From the NCBI RefSeq assembly GCF_900095445.1, contig NZ_FMJL01000005.1, forward strand, positions 53,747-117,746: a DNA stretch of 64,000 nt, given 5' to 3'. The notes under the pieces are model-generated. The model had not been told where the DNA came from, made no database searches, and saw only the letters and a program-made list of their open reading frames with translations. Positions 61,572 through 64,000 of this stretch are shown piece after piece. Numbering within the stretch: the first letter of the stretch is position 1; each line of letters starts with the position of its first letter. This stretch comes from Clostridium sp. N3C (GTDB taxonomy: Bacteria; Bacillota; Clostridia; Clostridiales; Clostridiaceae). A program made the position numbers and the translations under genes.

Positions 61572-62651
61572 ATGATGGATGAAAACAAAAATGATTTTAA
61601 TGAACAACTAGCCTATATGGATGAACATGACAAACAGTTGTATGTAGGCCAAGTAGTAGAAGGGGAGATTATTTCCTTAAAAGAAAAAGAAGCCTTTTTA
61701 AATATTGGATATAAGGCAGATGCTATATTACCTTTAAAGGAAGCTACCTTTGATGAAAATGCAAATTTAAAGGATATTTTTTCTGTAGGAGATCATATAG
61801 AAGCAAAAGTAATAAGCAGAAAAAATGAAGATGGTTATGTAGTGCTATCTACAATTGAATTAGAAAGAGAAAGTGCTTATCATTACATTAAAGAAGCTCA
61901 TAAAAATAATTCAGTTGTTGAAGTTACTGTAAAGGAAGCTGTAAAAGGCGGCTTAGTAGCAATGTATAAAGGGGTTAGAATCTTTATTCCAGCTTCCCAT
62001 ATTGAATTACATGCTGTTAGTGATTTAAGCTCTTATGTTGGAAAGATTTTAAAAGTACAAATAATAGAATATGATAATTCTAAGAGAAATGTAAGAATTG
62101 TAGGCTCCAGAAGAGAGTTATTAAAAGCTGAAAAAGCACGTATAGAAGAAGAGGCTTGGGCAAGCTTTGAAAAAGGTATGGTAGTTGAGGGCGAAGTTAA
62201 AAGATTAACTTCCTTCGGTGCTTTTGTAGAGGTTAAAGGAATAGATGGTCTACTACATGTATCTGAAATGTCCTGGGCTAGAGTAACTAAGCCTTCTAGC
62301 ATAGTAAAAGTTGGAGATAAAGTTACTGTTAAAATTATTGATTTAGATAAAGAAAGTGAGAAACTTTCTTTAAGCATAAAGGCTCTTCAAGAGGATCCAT
62401 GGAACAATGTAGAGTTAAAATACCCTGTTGATTCTGTTGTTCTTGGCAAAGTAGTAAGATTTGCTAGCTTTGGTGCCTTTGTTGAACTTGAGCCTGGAAT
62501 TGATGCATTAGTTCATATATCAGAAATAAGTCATAAAAGAATAAATACACCTGCTGATGCTTTAACTATAGGTCAAGAAGTGAAAGCTAAAATAATTGAT
62601 GTAGACATTGAAAATAGAAAAATTGGATTAAGTATAAAAGCTGTAGATTAA
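61572..62651 (+). CDS. rpsA: Ribosomal protein S1-like protein with four S1 domains
   Basis: The 359-residue protein has four S1 OB-folds, at about 22-90, 105-172, 190-260 and 275-345. Units three and four have the classic GEVKRLTSFGAFVEV...DGLLHVSEMSW and GKVVRFASFGAFVELEPGIDALVHISEIS. It binds mRNA at the ribosome. This is the stand-alone clostridial form; in relatives it is often fused to IspH. AAGGAGGCAATATTTAA precedes the ATG. Confidence 0.92.
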   Translation: MMDENKNDFNEQLAYMDEHDKQLYVGQVVEGEIISLKEKEAFLNIGYKADAILPLKEATFDENANLKDIFSVGDHIEAKVISRKNEDGYVVLSTIELERESAYHYIKEAHKNNSVVEVTVKEAVKGGLVAMYKGVRIFIPASHIELHAVSDLSSYVGKILKVQIIEYDNSKRNVRIVGSRRELLKAEKARIEEEAWASFEKGMVVEGEVKRLTSFGAFVEVKGIDGLLHVSEMSWARVTKPSSIVKVGDKVTVKIIDLDKESEKLSLSIKALQEDPWNNVELKYPVDSVVLGKVVRFASFGAFVELEPGIDALVHISEISHKRINTPADALTIGQEVKAKIIDVDIENRKIGLSIKAVD

Positions 62652-62655
62652 TATT

Positions 62656-62733
62656 AAGAGGCGTGGCTACTTAGGTTTTGAATAGATAACTAATTAAGTT
62701 TAAACTCAAAACCTTATGCACGCTTCTTTTACT
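62656..62733 (+). terminator. Long hairpin terminator of the S1 gene
   Basis: AAGAGGCGTG (62656-62665) pairs with CACGCTTCTT (62719-62728), with AGGTTTTGA/TCAAAACCT inside; a T-tract follows. Confidence 0.85.
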
Positions 62734-62820
62734 TTTCCATATTGATTACAATTTTTAAGTACTTATTTCAATTAGCTTCTAATATAATAGAGTAACACAA
62801 AAATCTTTAGGAGGATTTTT

Positions 62821-63879
62821 ATGTCCGTAAAGAATTATCATAGTGATAGAGTAACGGATAAAGAAAGGAACATAATTGAAATAGTACTACATCATTATGA
62901 TATTAATATACATAACATATCAAAGGTTAGAAGTGTTTATAAAGTAGAAAGTGATAAGGGTACACTTTGCGTAAAAAGAGCAAAAAATGGAAGACGTAAA
63001 GCCCAAAATGGGTATTATCTTGTGGAGAATCTTAAAAAAAACAATTTCTATAATACTGCAACTTACTTTAGAACTTACCGTGGTAAGTACTATGTAGAAT
63101 ATGGTAAACATATTTATTATGTTACCAGTTGGATTGACGGTACTGAGTGCAATGTTAGTGATATAAATGAAGCTATAGGATGTGTGGAACTATTAGCAAA
63201 ATTTCATAATGCTGTAGCTTCCATAGATCTTTCTAATATTAAACTGAAAAATAATTTGAAAAACTGGCCTAAAATTTTTTACAGTAACGTATTAGACCTT
63301 GAAAAGTTTAAAAGTTATATAAATAGAAAAGTTATAAGAACTCAGTTTGATAATTTATACTATGATTACATTGATATGTATTATCATAGGGGCTTAACTG
63401 CTTTAACTTTTTTAAATAGCTCTAATTATTATAAGCTCTCTAAAGAAGCCAATAATCAAAAATCTATATGTCATAATAGCTTCTACTACCAAAATATCAT
63501 AAAAAAGGGAAATCAGTATTATCTAATTGATTTAGATTCAGTAATAATAGATCTACAGATTATGGATTTAGGAAATTTTATAAGAAGATTAATGTCTAAA
63601 AGTGAATACCATTGGGATTTTAGCAAAGCTAAAATTCTAATAGAACATTATTCTTTATTCAAAACCGTTACTGTAGAAGACTTAGAGCTAATCCTTTCCT
63701 TATTAATATTTCCTTATCGCTTTTGGAAGTTAGGTAAAAAAAGATATATAAAACACAAAAGTTGGAGTGAGACAAAATATCTTAAGAAATTAAATAAAAT
63801 TCTCAAATATTCTTTAGATGAGCAGAGGTTTATAGAAAGTTTTATGAATTATATAAACTTGAATTCGGCAAGTTGTTGA
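62821..63879 (+). CDS. CotS-family spore coat protein (kinase fold)
   Basis: This 352-residue protein of the CotS/YutH aminoglycoside-phosphotransferase-like family has KGTLCVKRAKNG (possible ATP Lys), TSWIDGTEC, LLAKFHNA, ICHNSFYYQNIIKKG and YLIDLDSVIIDLQIMDLGNFIRRLM. The catalytic HGD of true kinases is CHNSFYYQN here, as in other CotS proteins. It is a marker of a spore former. AGGAGGATTTTT precedes the ATG. Confidence 0.88.
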   Translation: MSVKNYHSDRVTDKERNIIEIVLHHYDINIHNISKVRSVYKVESDKGTLCVKRAKNGRRKAQNGYYLVENLKKNNFYNTATYFRTYRGKYYVEYGKHIYYVTSWIDGTECNVSDINEAIGCVELLAKFHNAVASIDLSNIKLKNNLKNWPKIFYSNVLDLEKFKSYINRKVIRTQFDNLYYDYIDMYYHRGLTALTFLNSSNYYKLSKEANNQKSICHNSFYYQNIIKKGNQYYLIDLDSVIIDLQIMDLGNFIRRLMSKSEYHWDFSKAKILIEHYSLFKTVTVEDLELILSLLIFPYRFWKLGKKRYIKHKSWSETKYLKKLNKILKYSLDEQRFIESFMNYINLNSASC

Positions 63880-63912
63880 AATTCTTTCAATAACCTTGCC
63901 ATTTTCATTTTT
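63867..63912 (+). terminator. Terminator of the CotS-like gene
   Basis: GGCAAG and TTGAAA pair with TTTCAA and CTTGCC in one long hairpin overlapping the stop, followed by TTTT-rich sequence. Confidence 0.8.
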
Positions 63913-64000
63913 TAACTTTAATTTTATTATTGTTGTTGTTTCTCACGAGCCGTTAGGCTCATTTTGGGTACACTAAATAACCATCACATGAGATTTACAG

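Noticed and set aside
63960..64000. End of a minus-strand gene at the right edge
   Set aside because: A short frame ending in TAG is open for only nine codons to the edge; this is too little to support.
1..64000. CRISPR arrays, insertion sequences, tRNA or rRNA genes
   Set aside because: I saw no regularly spaced repeats, transposase motifs, tRNA T-loop patterns (GTTCGAATC type) or rRNA blocks; the Cas6-like gene is isolated.

Overview
The window is AT-rich, densely packed Firmicute DNA that most resembles a spore-forming anaerobe of the class Clostridia (Clostridium or a close relative). The evidence is strong GGAGG-type ribosome sites, frequent TTG/GTG starts, T-box and purine riboswitch regulation, a B12-dependent ribonucleotide reductase, a pyruvate formate-lyase activase, L-lactate dehydrogenase, and sporulation-type genes (SpoVAE, a CotS-like protein, a Cys/Gly-rich coat-like peptide, a LysM-CAP protein). 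No rRNA, tRNA, transposase, integrase or CRISPR array was seen. The species cannot be named from sequence alone.

Left part (1-12 kb): a mosaic of small transcription units. It holds the end of a GT-C type membrane glycosyltransferase, SpoVAE, a 152-residue protein that looks like only the N-terminal half of Cas6, pflA, a CBS-domain protein, a polyprenyl diphosphate synthase next to a type II NADH dehydrogenase fused to a DoxX-like membrane domain, a free-standing structured RNA candidate (9066-9243), two micro-genes missing from ordinary ORF lists, and an unusual class I terpenoid-synthase-like protein.

Middle (12-32 kb): ldh; argS behind a T-box whose specifier reads AGA (Arg); a HAD phosphatase; a DEDD-type exonuclease-like protein; gltX; an amino-acid ABC transporter; a ComEC-like metallo-beta-lactamase lipoprotein; an HTH-TPR regulator; an Lrp regulator; a PHP protein; nrdJ behind tandem NrdR boxes; a gamma-carbonic-anhydrase-like protein and fRMsr; and an NfeD-SPFH pair.

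Biosynthetic core (32-56 kb): a guanine-riboswitch-controlled purine operon (purL-E-C-F-M-N-D, no purH) followed by an SDR gene, a two-component system, a desulfurase-like gene, a SRAP protein, and a second guanine riboswitch in front of a purine permease. Next is the aromatic operon aroF-tyrA-aroB-aroA-aroH-aroE-aroK-aroQ (no aroC). Its leader holds a promoter, a 35-codon Tyr/Phe-rich leader peptide and mutually exclusive antiterminator and terminator hairpins, which is a classical ribosome-mediated attenuator.

Right end (56-64 kb): LysM-CAP protein, rluB-like pseudouridine synthase, MnmM-type methyltransferase, RpiR regulator, BaiN-like flavoprotein, cmk, a four-S1-domain protein and a CotS-family spore coat protein.

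The best candidates for undescribed biology are the aro leader-peptide attenuator, the three-way-junction RNA at 9.1 kb, the orphan half-Cas6, and the terpenoid-synthase-like protein.
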